A DNA stretch of 64,000 nt from the NCBI GenBank assembly GCA_037074765.1, contig JBAMDO010000569.1:558001-622000 (forward strand), written 5' to 3'. This DNA is from Mansonella perstans. Taxonomy: Eukaryota; Nematoda; Chromadorea; Rhabditida; Onchocercidae. A program made the position numbers and the translations under genes. The notes under the pieces were generated by a model. It was not told the DNA's origin, ran no database searches, and saw only the letters and a program-made list of their open reading frames with translations. How positions within the stretch are numbered: position 1 is the stretch's first letter; each line of letters opens with the position of its first letter. Positions 13,013 to 26,200 of the stretch are shown piece after piece.

Positions 13013-16000
13013 GTAATTTTTTTCCCACTTGAACTTCCAATTTTTGAATTGAGTTTAAATATAAAGTTTTAAGGTATTTGAGTATATTCTCAACACCATG
13101 TTTGTGCTGTTTTATTTAGACTAAAATCGCTTACGATTTAAATATTGTACTCGATTGACAGCTGACGAAGAATTTGATCGTTTAAACTTAATAATAATCT
13201 CTCTTGACTGAATTCGTGCATTTTAAAATATTCTGGAGACTTCATTCTTGTTTTTCATTACTAAAATGATGTTAATTTAAGAACTGAATTTGTTTTTTAA
13301 ATAAGCACAATTTGTTTAGGCAAATAAATACGAAGCCTACTTATTGATTTTGAATACTGGCTTAGTTTGCATTATTTTAATTGGCCTATTAATATTTTAT
13401 CAGGAATTTAATTGCACCTGCTGAATCTTTTATTTTTTTGAATGATTTCTCACTTTATTTAAAAATCCGAACTTTTTATAAATCGAAGTCTTTAAATCAT
13501 AATTATGTTTAAATTATAATTATCCTTAGTTAATTGCGCTTTTTGTTTATCCTGAGACGCACTCTTTCATGATATATTTCTAAAGGAATAGAGATTTTAA
13601 ATTTGAGAGGGACAGAAAACATGAAAAGATAAAAATAAAAAGAATTCAACTTACCCCAAAAGATGCTTCTAAGATTTGAAAAGCAATTTTTATTTCAGTA
13701 GTCATTTCTCGGCATTTCTAATGCCCAATATTTTGTTGGTGATTCAAGGCATTGTCAAATTTTTAAATATATCAATTGTTGGGAGGGTTACAGTGCGAGA
13801 AAGTGTCAAGAATGAGAGCGTGAAATTCAATAGGAGAAAGAAATACTTTAAAAGGAGTACCATGAGCTTATGCAAATTTAAAATGTTTTTTGTTTTCTAT
13901 AAATTTTTTTGTTCTACTAATCATCAAAATAATATCCATAAGTCATTTATATTAAAATGTTGATAGAAGTCCTTGAAATAACATATAATCAAACATTCAC
14001 ATATCGAATTTTTAAACCAATTATTTTTGGCTTTCAAGAATAATTTATAGGAATTTGACCGATAAATTTGAACATCGGATGCCTTTTCGAGAAAAATACA
14101 TCTGATAGTTGTCGAAATCTTCATAATCTATTATAACTGTTTGTCACAAAAATTTTATGTGACGAAAGCAGATTGATAATTTTAATTTATAAACATTAAT
14201 GAAATGAAATAATTTCTTAAATATAAATCATAAACATTCAACCTCCGAAGAAGGAAATACTAAACATATAAATGAACGGAAGGAAATAATTTTTAGCCAT
14301 GTTTTTTCTCTTTTGAAAAAGCTTTTTTTTTTAAGCCCTAAATTGCAAAACTCTCTCCTATGTTGCATCTTTCTTCGCGAACTAAACCTGCTGATCATAA
14401 GACAGACTTCATGTACTTCTAGCTCACTATTTCAAATAATTTCTGGTTATTTAAAGTTTGGGAGTTAAAATTTATGGTAGTGGTCAGATTTTAGTACTAT
14501 CTGATATTGTGGAAACCCGGGAAGTTAGACAATAAATCTAGCCAAGCTGTGTTGTTTAGCAAGTTAAAATATTTCTTTGTGAAAACATAGCCGCTTATAT
14601 TTCTGCAGTCCTTAAAAGAAATCCCTAATGAAAATGAAAAAAAGTCTTTCCGAATGTAAACTTGTAATTCAATAAAGGATTAGTTAAGAAAAAAGACTGC
14701 TTGTTGAATAGAACTTTTACAATTCATCTTACTATCAATATATCTAACTTCAGTAAGTTCCCTTCGAACAATGATGTAAAATTGCTTTTTCATTCCATCT
14801 TTTAACTCAATTAACGAATAGTGAAGAAGATAAACGAGTTGGATTCCTTTGATTGTTATTTCAAGTGCCATTTCCGCCAAGAAATCGAAAATGTTGGAGG
14901 AAAAACATGTTCCACATTAAGAACTATTTATAATAATTCTAGCCCAGCTCACTTGTCATCATATAATCATCAGTAAATATATAAGCGCTGATGGTGAACA
15001 GCTTTAAACGAACTGAAAAACTAATTGCTGCCATTATAATTTAATTTTCCACGTTCTGCTCATTTCTTTTTCCTACTTTCTATTCATTCATAAAACGCAT
15101 TGAAAGCAAAGTTGATGGAAATAATTGGTCATAGGCCTTAACGATAAAGATGAGAAGGTGAGAAAAAGAGAATTATCTCAGAACAAGCACCTTTCATTTA
15201 TAAATATTAACTTCATTAGCTGTCGAGGTTTGTTTTTCTTACGAATTTTACGTTTTAAAAATACAATCTCTTAAGGTAGAAATTTGATAATTCAAGAAGT
15301 AAAACTCAGATTTAATATTTTTGATATGAAAAAAAAAAATTTAACTTTAATTAGATTCGTAATTTTAAAATTTTAGCAAAACAGTAGCAATTTTTCCATG
15401 AAGCTGAAGAGATCGGGATATCAGTATCAGTTAAGAGATAAGAAAAAAACCATGAATTGTATTGCTAATTCAACTTAAATGATTATTCAGAAAATTTCCT
15501 GCCGCAACTTGCTTTTATGAAAATTGTTTGCTTGCTCCAGGTTCCTATGAATCATTTAGTTGTCCCAAGTTTCCTTGAATTGCTTAGGTTTCTTTATTTA
15601 GCTTTCTTCATCTTCTATCTTATGCAATGAAAACTAAAATTAAGTAAAGTCGCAGTCAGCTTCAGTCACTCAAAGTCATCTGTTAAAAAATTCTTTTGTT
15701 AAATTTCTCAACGTATTTATTTCTGAAGCTGTTTTGCTGTTTTCTCTTAAGCCCATATTCTTCACACAAAAACTTTCCAACATTTTACTCGGTGAAGTAT
15801 GCAAATGACTATAAATAATAAATGATTGGAAAAGGAGAAATATAGTGACAGAGTGTCATCTTTTCTACTTCGTACACATACCAAATAAGTTTGAAAAAAA
15901 AAAAAAAAGGAATTTGATTCGGCTTAGCGTTATCGGAAATCATTTCATTTTGACTGTGTTTGAGTTTACGAAAAAATAAGTATTATTGTTTAAACATATA

Positions 16001-16698
16001 AATCAAAGACAATCATTTTACAGACTTGTCCTCTTGTTCTTGATTCTGCCCGAAAATGTCTAATAAGAGACCAATATATTCTACTGCTTTAGCACTGCGA
16101 AGAACTATTAGCTCAAAATAGTCCTGATATCTTTTTTTTTTGTTTTATGAATAATAATTTATAATATGTAGAGATGAATGGCGTAGTGATTCCTCAGCAA
16201 AACCATTGAGATACTGATCTTTCACACTCCCTGAAATGATTTTCTTCATTTAAAAAAATTTGTTTAATAATAATAAAAATAATCTATACGCCTTCGAACA
16301 CATATTCCGCACCAATACACTACAGCACCAAGCCAACAGCGTTACCAGTACAGCGTTACTTTATGATCAACGTTACTCTATTAATACACTACAGAGTTAC
16401 CAATAAACAAAATGCAAATGATTGCCATTAGCTGGCGAAGAAATAGACATGTAACAGAATAGAAAGATCAGGAACAAATAAAAGCTATATTGATCTTTAA
16501 ATTCGGTTGAACACAATCAAACGATTATGATCAGCTGAATTAAAAGATGAAATAATTTTAGAGGTGCATGTATGAAATTCTGTACAGAAGATCATTTGTA
16601 ATTTAAATGTAAACGGTTTAAAATTTGCCATTGCCTGAAATAATCTTCGAAAATAATTGAAAACAAAAAAAGGCATGTGAACAAAATCGTATCAAAGT
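13013..16698. other. Intron or intergenic sequence before the main RhoGEF start
   Basis: If the 12953 exon belongs to the RhoGEF, this 3.7 kb is its first intron. I see no conserved exon. A minus-strand frame at 14880-14680 is mixed in composition but has no ATG at its first codon and no recognisable family. Around 16312-16405 a short motif (AATACACTACAG) occurs twice and a GTTAC-containing motif several times, a small degenerate repeat cluster. Confidence 0.4.
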
Positions 16699-19600
16699 AT
16701 GACTGAAAACATAACGTTGCAGCAGGACGAAACCGAAATTCAAATGCTTCATCCAAATAAGGAACAGCTGACTCGACGATATGCGTTAATACCTGAACAG
16801 GTAAGAATTACTGATTAATTTGTTTCAATTTCTTATTGCTCATTAACAATAAAAATGAAGTATGTAGCACATTTTGTTTTTGAAAAAAAGACTGCTTAGG
16901 TTATGATAATATCTACAAAGTTTGGAGTCTTTGGTAATCTCGCGAATAACAAAAGACTTAGTCTAAATGTGTGCACGAAATAAGATACTATTCCGTTTCC
17001 ATCATTGAAATTGAATGAGCCATAAAATCTTCATTCTTTCAAAAACTTAATTAAAGATTTAAGTGTATTACCGCCTAATATTTGATCTGTTTGCAGCCAA
17101 ACAGCCAAGAAGACGAGTAAGTTATCGAGCATGCTTTTAAAACTGGTCTGATTAAATAAATGTGTCCTAGTTTTTTCACATTTTATAAAAAATAATATAA
17201 GACTATAAGAATAAAATACTATAGTGCAGGCTGCTAATACATATTACCATCGATCATGCCGAACACTGTCCCTGTCTTTCTCGTATCTTGGTTTTTAAAA
17301 ACTTGTCTGTTTTAAATTTTTGTTTAAATTGCATATCCGTACTTCTTTTGCAGCTTGAACAAAAAATAAAACCGAACTAAAATTAAAAATTAAAATAATT
17401 CAAGTTTTGTAGTGCTGACGTAGTAAGTTCTTCGGGTAATGTGATTATTGTATCACGCATGAAGATATCTCCTAATGATTCACGGCTCTTCAATCGAGCA
17501 ATTAGTTCTGGAGGTGGACTGTTGGCTGGTAAGTATTTCAGATCAGTTGCTGCCCAGTGTATGAAAAACATTTAATCGTAAAGAAAATTATACTTCTATT
17601 AAGCTTCAAACTTTATTCTGATAAGTATAGCTCACGAAACGATTTCCTGAAATTATCCGAGTTCAATTTTACAACCTGAAAGATGACATTTTTTACGAGA
17701 TGACATTTTTTTACGATAAATTACTTTGTAGTTCGCATGCAACAAAAGGTTAACCAACTGCTTAATTCAACTAGTGAGGTTTAACTGGATCTTACCAACA
17801 CTGACATAAATACTGTAAATTAAAAAAAAAATTGAAATCCTGGAAATGCAGACTTACAAAGAGCGACAATTGCAACCCAAGCATTTTATGCCGATGCAAA
17901 CGAACAGTCAAAGACTAGATCACCGTGGATTTTGAAACGATTAGTATGCTTTTGAAAACTTTAAATTTAGATTTGTAGAGTTAAATATTTTTAATTTTTA
18001 TTTAATGATGACAAATTTTGTTAGCCGTTGCAAGTCAATAAAAAAAGGAGTATGGTCCAGGAATGTGGCCAGAAAGAAAGACGGCTTGAAAATGAACATA
18101 CAAAGAGCAATCATTTAAGGAATTTGTTATTCTTTCAGTATTTAGTATTTCAGTATGAGTGGTCACATCGAGCTAAAAGACGCGAAATAATACGACATGT
18201 TCAGGCGGCATTAGAAACATCTGGCGATTCTGAATTTGATGATGAGGAATTGAGGAAATTGCTTGTAAATTGCTTAAGTTTTGAGTTTTAGGATTTTGAA
18301 TTTTACGTTTAGTATGAGCTAATGCTTTTTAACCGCCATTCGACAAAGAATATAAGTTTCAGTTCTTTGTCATATGCATTCTCGTGTGGATTAGAACTTT
18401 TTTTTTTGTGCCGCAGAAATATTCAGAGTATCTGGAAAAAAGGTGTGTCCTGATAAAATTGTAAATTTATCACTATTATTGGGACTTTGATAATTTGTTT
18501 AAAATTTTATAGTTGGTAAATTGGAATGAAATATTTGCTGTAAATGCGGAAATTCTGGAACCGATAGATAGGAAGCGTTTGCAAGTTGTTTGGGAGTTAT
18601 TTCATACTGAATTGGTATTTTTAAAGAAGCAGCTCCTCGTTCTGAGGTTTATTTTATTTCATCTAACAAAAATGGAAATAAAAATGAGTTCAGTTCGAAA
18701 TTTGGCTAAGCATGCAACTGTAAAAGAGATCATTCGATTCAACTTACTAATTGCTTCATTTACAAGATCTACTATTCAAATATTATTCATCATTGTTTAA
18801 CTTAATAATACTATCATAAGCTTTACGAAGAAAGGAAACTTGAAAGTCGAAAGTTAATTTTGTTTTTAGGAATGTTTACAAGGAGCCGTTGAAAAAATGT
18901 CAAGTTGAAGGATGTCTGTTAATGGTGGAACCGGATTTGCTTTTTGGAAATCTCGACCAAATATGCCGGGTTTTATACTTTGCTTCAATGTTTCTATGAT
19001 TGACGTCTAACGAATTTAGCAAAAATTGAATAAAAATTTTTGATTTAACTTTCAAAAATTTGAAAAGCGAACATTTGATAAGTGATTACGCTGAGAATGT
19101 TTTGCAGATAAGTTGGTCATTTTGTAAATCGTTTCTTAAAATAATGAATGAAGTAGGCACGACTGGCGCAAATCGTGACTATAACACCACTGAACTTATT
19201 GTCAGATTGTTCGAACGGGTAAACTTTCTTGGAATTTCAATGAAAGTTGCAAAAAAGTTAGACTCCAACAATGTAAGAGCACTTTTGAAATGCATGTTTG
19301 CTACTGAAATACAGTTAAGTTTAATCTTCAGTTTGATAATTTTAAAGTATTTCAATGGATTATCAGAATTTTTTTTTAAAGTTTTCCAAAGGACCATCGA
19401 CAATATCGGCTTATCAAGCATATTGCATCAATTACAAGGCCACAATAGAATATCTGGGATCAATACGAGAAAAAGAGGAACGCTTCACAGAATTTGAAGA
19501 AGTGCATTTCACAGACCTATTATCAACATTCAAATTACTTCTCTTTTAGCACTTAATTAATGCTTGATCTCTTGCATTTCTATATTCCTCTGCTTGGTAA

Positions 19601-21974
19601 TTAGTGTGCTTTAATTAGACCGATTCAACTTTTGGCTTTTTTATTTTCTTTGATAATTATTGATTCTTTCAGGTATGTCTTGCAGATCCGCGCTGTGAAC
19701 GGCTACAATTGGAAGATTTGTTAATAGCGCCATTACAGCGTATTACAAGGCTGCCCGTTTTATTGAAAGAAATCCACAAATACACCAAAAAAAATGACGA
19801 TAAAGCACGGATTGAAAAAGTTATCGAAAATATGAACGAATCATTAAGTACGCGCAGTTTGCATTGTAATCAAAATGCTTAAGCTATCAGCTGGATACTA
19901 GCTGATAGCTTAAGCAGTTGGGCACTATTGCCGATAAATATTAAGCATAGAAATAAGAAGTAATGATTACTTCGTTTGATTCCACAATTCCGTCAAATCT
20001 TATGTGCTGATGCAATTGCCAATTAATCGAATTTTCAAAACTGATATTATTTTATGAAGATGCGCTTCTTGTCATTCAGGATCAATAGATGATTCAGTCC
20101 AATGGTTACGCAATTTTGAGCGGTTACAGCAATTACAAAATTCAGTCATTTGGCCATCAATCATTGAATTGGAAACAAGGACGTTTATTCCAGAGGTAAG
20201 CATCTGCCTTTTTACCAAACTTTGTTTTGTGGTCTCATGTTTCGGAATATTCCGTCTGAAGCAAAAGGTACGTTTTGGAATTAACAGTTACAGCGAGACA
20301 AAATCTTCAGATCGAAATCGATTAGAATGCTTGCTCTCGCTTTAATTTTATGTGCATTAACTTTAATGCACATGATACATAAACGTAACTCGCGCTGGTA
20401 CCATTAAATTTTCTTAACAACACGACGTGATATTCAATTCTTTGCAGTTTTTGCGAGTAGCAGTATCCAGACAATTCTGCGAGAACCTTTTGGCACATCC
20501 AAGAAGAAAACTGATCCATGAAGGTCATCTAGATCTTGTTGGTCGGTACATTAAAGAATTCCAATAGTCCTGTAGAATTTAGATGAGCAGTTAGCTAGTT
20601 TTCTTCGAATTTGAAATCCACTTTTCTAAAATTTTGCAGAAAACGGTCGAACATGCGACTGTTATGCGTTCCTGTTCAACGATATGTTTTTACTAACGAA
20701 AATGAAGAAATGCACCAGAATTAAAGTATTTCTTACCAATTCAAGATTTGAAACGATAAATGTAAAAGTTAAATGTGTTTGAAGCAGGCACAGAAAAATC
20801 CTATGCTTGAAACATTTTAGTTTAAATGACGCATCATTTTAATTGCATTCAATCGAATAAATTTCTTTTAAGGAATTAAAATACTGTTACATGGAACAGA
20901 TTTTAATTATTATCGATTGCTTTGATCTTATCAAAACAGATAACATCATTGGTTATCTTGGGTTGTATATTATTTTCTAATACTTTCATATATGTTCATT
21001 ATAGAAAGGTACGACGCAGTTAATGAAATCAGAACAGTATGTCGTCCAGAAGCAGCCAATACCACTGGATTCTTGCGTCTTTTGTGATGCTGATTCCAAC
21101 GATTCTTCTAGCTGTGGTTTGTTTTTCATCCGAAATTTGTGAAATTCATTCATGTCTTACAGTTATCTAAAATCCACTCATAACTTTAACGAGCCTTTCT
21201 TCAGAATCTTTAAAATTTGCATTTGTGATAATACATCTCACACGGTACTATCAAGTGGTGTCGATTTTCACTCTGCAAGCTGCTAATAAGCGCGAAAAAG
21301 TAAATATTTGTTTTATGCTAACCATTATATAATATCTACTTCTGGTCTGTTATTTTTTTTTGTCAATGTTTACTTTTGTAAAAGTCGATACAAATTGTCC
21401 TCAAATTGATACATATTATCCCTAAATTTAAAAAGGAGTTGCTAGTGTGAAAGAGATAAGGATAAGTTTTAATTTGCACAAAGTTTAAGAGAAAATTAGA
21501 TTTCAAACAACGTTCCGGGAAATAGAGTTGCTTGCGATAAGTAGTGATAAAGAATTTCTAATTCATTTGAAGTTGAAAAAAAAACTACATTACAAATTTT
21601 AACATTTCAATTCATATTCTTGAAAATTTTTAAATTTATTTCAGGAATTATGGATTACAAAATTTCAAGAATCAATTAAAAACTATGAATCAATCCAGTT
21701 GAAAGATATGTTAAAGTGCACACCACTTTATTCTAGTCTATCATTACGACGTTGCTCTACATCTCGTCTAATACAACCGAGTACAAGCACAAATCAAAAC
21801 GTCAATGACGTAAAATCATCGCATTCCAATACACAACTGGAAATAACGGCAGAGAATCAACGAATGAACACGGAGAATCAACAGTGCAAATCAGCAACGA
21901 ATATTAATAATAAAACTTGTAATTCGATACTTTCATCAGATCAGACAATACAGTCCGATACTGAAATTGCTTAA
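16699..21974 (+). CDS. Rho guanine-nucleotide exchange factor, PLEKHG7-like (DH-PH)
   Basis: Predicted 642-aa protein that would activate Rho-family GTPases by catalysing GDP release. Exons: 16699-16800, 17097-17116, 17413-17528, 17852-17943, 18139-18264, 18513-18646, 18870-18969, 19108-19218, 19382-19501, 19673-19847, 20080-20195, 20448-20541, 20640-20725, 21005-21116, 21205-21299, 21645-21974; phases agree throughout. The DH domain spans about residues 165-404: the opening helix RLQVVWELFHTELVFLKK, the motif LLFGNLDQIC, and the conserved region 3 signature LQLEDLLIAPLQRITRLPVL. The PH domain follows at about 405-550 (CYAFLFNDMFLLTK; final helix with ELWITKF). A polar Ser/Thr/Asn/Gln-rich tail ends the protein. 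The sequence around the DH domain resembles vertebrate PLEKHG7/PLEKHG5 more than other RhoGEFs. The exon at 18139 has a second in-frame acceptor at 18154. The exact orthologue is uncertain. Confidence 0.88.
19876..19916. repeat. Perfect 17-bp hairpin in a RhoGEF intron
   Basis: TGCTTAAGCTATCAGCT at 19876-19892 is the exact reverse complement of 19900-19916, with a 7-nt loop (GGATACT). It lies in the intron directly after the exon carrying the conserved DH-domain helix, about 30 nt past its donor. Confidence 0.95.
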
Positions 21975-23285
21975 CATTATCTCTTTGGCTCACATAACAT
22001 TCTCTTGTATTGTTTAGCCTAGAATGAAGAAGACCAAATCAACGAAGTTACACATATTCTTTGCAAGCTATAAATTTATACATATTAATGATATAAAATT
22101 AGGAAATGAAAAAATTAAAATGAAAAGAAAAAAAAAAAGAAATGAAAAAATTACAAAAAAAAAAAATATAAAAATTAGGAAGTGTAACTTTTTTTTAAGC
22201 TGAATCTTTTCAAGAGATTCTGGTCACAAAGTCGATTCAACTGCATCTCCTCAATTCCTACGAATCATCAACATTCATACTTTTACAATTGTTATTTCAG
22301 GTTCCTTGTAATTATACCAATTCATCATATCATTTACATCATCGTATCATTTATCATTGTCCTGTATTCATTTATTTCCTAAAGTTTAAAAAAAAAAAAA
22401 AAAAAATCACTGTTAAATTTTTGAGTTGTCATTGTTGTATTTAAAATTTTGAATGATATTTTCCTTTTACAAGTATAATATAAAAAAAAGTGCAATTAAA
22501 TATAAAAGTGCAAATACAATATAAAAATGCAAATAAGAATGAATTGATTTTAGTCTTTTCAATCAACAAAAATTTAAATTTCTAGGAGTAAAGTAGGACT
22601 AAACGAATATATAAATTTAATCAGTCAATGTTGAAGTTTAAAATTTGGAAATCTGAAGACAAATCCTTTGCATGCCTTAGCAGTATTACAGCAGTAGCTT
22701 GCGGTGCAAAACTAATCACCTCAAAAAGGCCGATCCATGATACAATGATACTTTGTGGTACAGCCTTCTGCTACTACTATACGTTGTTATTATTGCTGGC
22801 AATCTTCTCGTGTTTGACAACATCTTTTTGTTTGTAGCAAAAAAATAATAAAATCTGTTAATTTGCAAATAAATTTTAAGCGAAATTTTTGGCGTATTAT
22901 TAAACTTTCAACTATTAGTTAAATGTTTTTCAAATGTTTTGGCTAAGAAGAAAGAGTCCCATCTTGGTTATCCCTCCTTTCAATTCATATTTTATTTTTT
23001 GCGACCGTAAGTTACAAACTTTTGATTGTAGAAGTTAAAGGTTATATTAAGAAGGAAGTTGGAACTGAAATACATTTTGGTTTCTGTTGAATCGTTTAAT
23101 TTAAATGTTAATAATTGAAAGAAGAAATAGCAATGGAATTAAAAGTAATTTACGTTGCAATCAGTGTGATCGTTGAAAGAATGGGAAAAATGACAAGTGA
23201 AGGTATGTGATGGAGTTTTGAAATGTGCCTTTTGTTATTATGCGTTGTGACATTTTCAATTTTTAGAGAATGTGACAAGAAAATT
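21975..23285. other. Intergenic region between RhoGEF and TRAPPC10
   Basis: About 1.3 kb: RhoGEF 3' UTR and TRAPPC10 upstream sequence. AATAAA hexamers at about 22845 and 22867 are candidate poly(A) signals for RhoGEF, and A-runs occur at about 22128-22165 and 22388-22407. A short leading exon for TRAPPC10 is possible: ATG at about 23191 (MGKMTSE, donor GTATGT) splicing in frame to an acceptor ending at about 23268. The predicted protein reads well without it. Confidence 0.5.
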
Positions 23286-26200
23286 ATGGATTTAGCAAGT
23301 GTATTTGACATCAAAAAACGATCACCTATCAAGTTTTCATGTAAGTTCTCTGCTTTTAACTTTTGATTTTAGGCAGATCACCTTGCTGACATGTGGTAAA
23401 GAATTCAGACTACATCTCCTGCCTAGGAATTCAAACTACATCTCTTGCCTAGGAAATCAAACTACATCTCCTGCCTAGGAAATCAAACTACATCTCCTGC
23501 CTAGGTACATCCTCTACCTAGGAAATCAGACTACATTCCCTGCCTGTTGTTTTTTTGTTAAGCCAGAAGTTTTAGAAGAGTGGAACATCCCTGTGAGAGC
23601 GAAAAGGAAAAATTGAAAATCGAAATGTCTGAGTTTTTATACAATTAATAAGTTATGCAATTAATATTGATAATTATCTGTACTTTTAGATGAAGGGGAC
23701 GAAGCATTAAAAAAGATATGCCACGAAAAATTATCCAGTTTCTTTGAAAAAAACGTCATTTTGTGGAAAAGGTAGCATGTTTTGGATTACAATCTCATTA
23801 ACAAATATTAAATTTTGAAAAATGACATAAAATTCATTCGTCAAATTCAAAATTCTTCATAGAAGTTATGAAAGTATTTGTCAAAAGTAGTTGAAAGCAG
23901 AGTTGGAAAGTTCAAGATTTGGGAAGTGGATGGAACAGGAGTGATGTATTAATAAATAAAGGAAACTGCCTGCTTTATTCAATGCAAAAAAAACTGCTTT
24001 TAATCCTATTATTTGAAACAAAACCTAAATGAAAAAAAAACAGATTCATTATTTGTTATGCAGGAAAGAAGGCTTTTTCAGGGGCTCACAACATGGTTCT
24101 TCCTCATATCATGTGCATATCTTTTTCGAATTCGTTCCATTTTCAAATGATATTTTGATTGACTATAAATCGACTAAGTCAAAGACATGGGAGGAAGCAG
24201 CATTGCTGCATTTCTTCTTTTTGAATCCATCTGTAAGTTTTAAATTATCACAGATAACAGTGTATAGGCATGCATCATTAACTAGTGAAATAGCATTTCG
24301 TGCTCATTTACATTTATCATGGATTAAAATATTTAAATGAATAAAAATAGTTACATCCATGACTTACTCATTCCACTGTTTGAACGCTGAGTTTGTATGC
24401 TGAGAAATCGGATAATTCTTAGTCAATGCAACTTATATTTTATTTCATGTTTTTTGAAACGCTTGCAAAAAAGACCACTATGTTATTTACATTATTCATT
24501 TTTCATTCATTTATTTATAATGTTAAACTGAATCTTATAAAAAAGAGTTAGTTTTTGATGAAGATTTAAGATAGTATTACCACATTTGCTGAATTGATGT
24601 GTTCTAAAAATATAGTTAAAGTTGCTAGAGCTAAATTATACAAATAACCGATGACCACCTCATTTATATTTTAGACAGTAGCGGAGTATCGCAATGAATA
24701 CAGGAATAAGATAAGCGAATGGTTCGCTACATTAAACAAAATCGAGGATACAGAATGGTTGATTGTATTCGATAGTTTTAAAGCACGAGAACAAAAAAAT
24801 CGTGGAGCTGTTATTGAGCGGATCAAAAGTGATTTTGCGAAATTCACAAATAGGTTCACTGCGATTTCAAATTTCTGTCGTGTTTTCATGCAATTTTTTC
24901 ATTCAAGATTCTTCATCAGCACTTTTCTAGTGTTACCTGCTTAATATCCTTATCTTTATTACTGGACGCGCAATGTATTGTGAGTTTACTTGTGAGTATC
25001 AGTTTCAGTTTACTTGCTAGATATTTAAACCTCGGGAAAAAAGAAAAAAACAAAAAATTTTTTATAAAATAAATTATTTGCTCCAGTAATGTAACTGATA
25101 CAAATAACGAGCGGACTGATCTAACATATTAAGTCATCCTAAGAACTAATGAAACTTAACTTATGGCCATAAATTTCTGTGAAAATAATTTCCTTTTTTT
25201 ATTCAGAAATCGGTCTGTCTTCAAAACAACAAAAGTCTGTAGTAACTGATCATCAGCTAACTTTAAAACAATGATTTATACGATGTTATGGCAAGATTTT
25301 CTTCAAATTTTATTCAGCTGGTTGATTTATAGCTTATTTTTCTCACATTTCAGAGTTATTGAGATCTATGATCCGTTGAATATCGTCGCACTGCAGAATA
25401 GCATGCAATTACATTTATTAAATTCTCTGGAATGTTATGTTACTCATGAGGAAAACAGTTTATCCAATCGAAATAATCAATATTCTAACGCTAATTTTGA
25501 TTTCATTACGTTTTGTGGAGAACAAGTAAGATGCGTTTTTTACAATTAGAGGTGGAAAGTCAGTGATTTTAGTCAGTGATTTGTATTCTTTTAACAGAAA
25601 ATTACCGATTTCTCTTTTTCGAAATTACTAATAAGAAACTAATTTGTATTTTTTATAGTGATTTTTTACAAAAATATTCGAAATCATAATTATGATCTCG
25701 TAGTCATGACCTAAACATAATCTTTTTCCAAGCGATTATGCAAAAGTTGCTGTCAACAGGAAAATTGCACTTTTTGGACAGACCTATCAATTTTCAGATG
25801 AGGTTGTCTCGTCTTTACCAAAGCTTGGGCATGTTTGAGCAGACACTTGCATTATTTGACGAACTTGACGCTATGCTATCATCAATTGTTCTTCATCATT
25901 CATCAGAAAGTGAAAACATACACTATTCAAATTTTTTTTATCCATCGAATTTGAATAATTCAAAAATTGTGAATTTGTAATATGCCTGGGCCATTTAAAA
26001 CTTCATTTGGCTTCTAAATCTCTTCTAGGGTCTATACCGGAGTGGTTGGCGTCATCAAAAAATTTCACTTCAATGTCATCTGGTTGTCCACTCTTCGCGG
26101 CGATGTTGAGATATGACGCGCCATGGGATAATATTACGATTGTCGAATTACGCTATATTATTTTGGCACACCAGATATTGGTACAGTAAATTTGGTTGAA

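Noticed and set aside
14680..14880. Minus-strand 66-codon frame with mixed composition
   Set aside because: It starts without ATG, has no clear splice sites or partner exons and matches no family I know.
23402..23546. Possible CRISPR-like array
   Set aside because: Units abut directly with no unique spacers, the locus lies inside a eukaryotic intron, and no cas genes are present.
25207..25257. Possible extra TRAPPC10 exon after an ATTCAG acceptor
   Set aside because: Direct splicing from 24853 to 25354 preserves phase and homology, and the segment does not fit the needed frame.
25738..25797. N-terminal extension of the TRAPPC10 exon at 25798
   Set aside because: The frame is open upstream, but joining at the TTTTCAG before 25798 keeps phase with the 25525 donor and gives continuous family resemblance.
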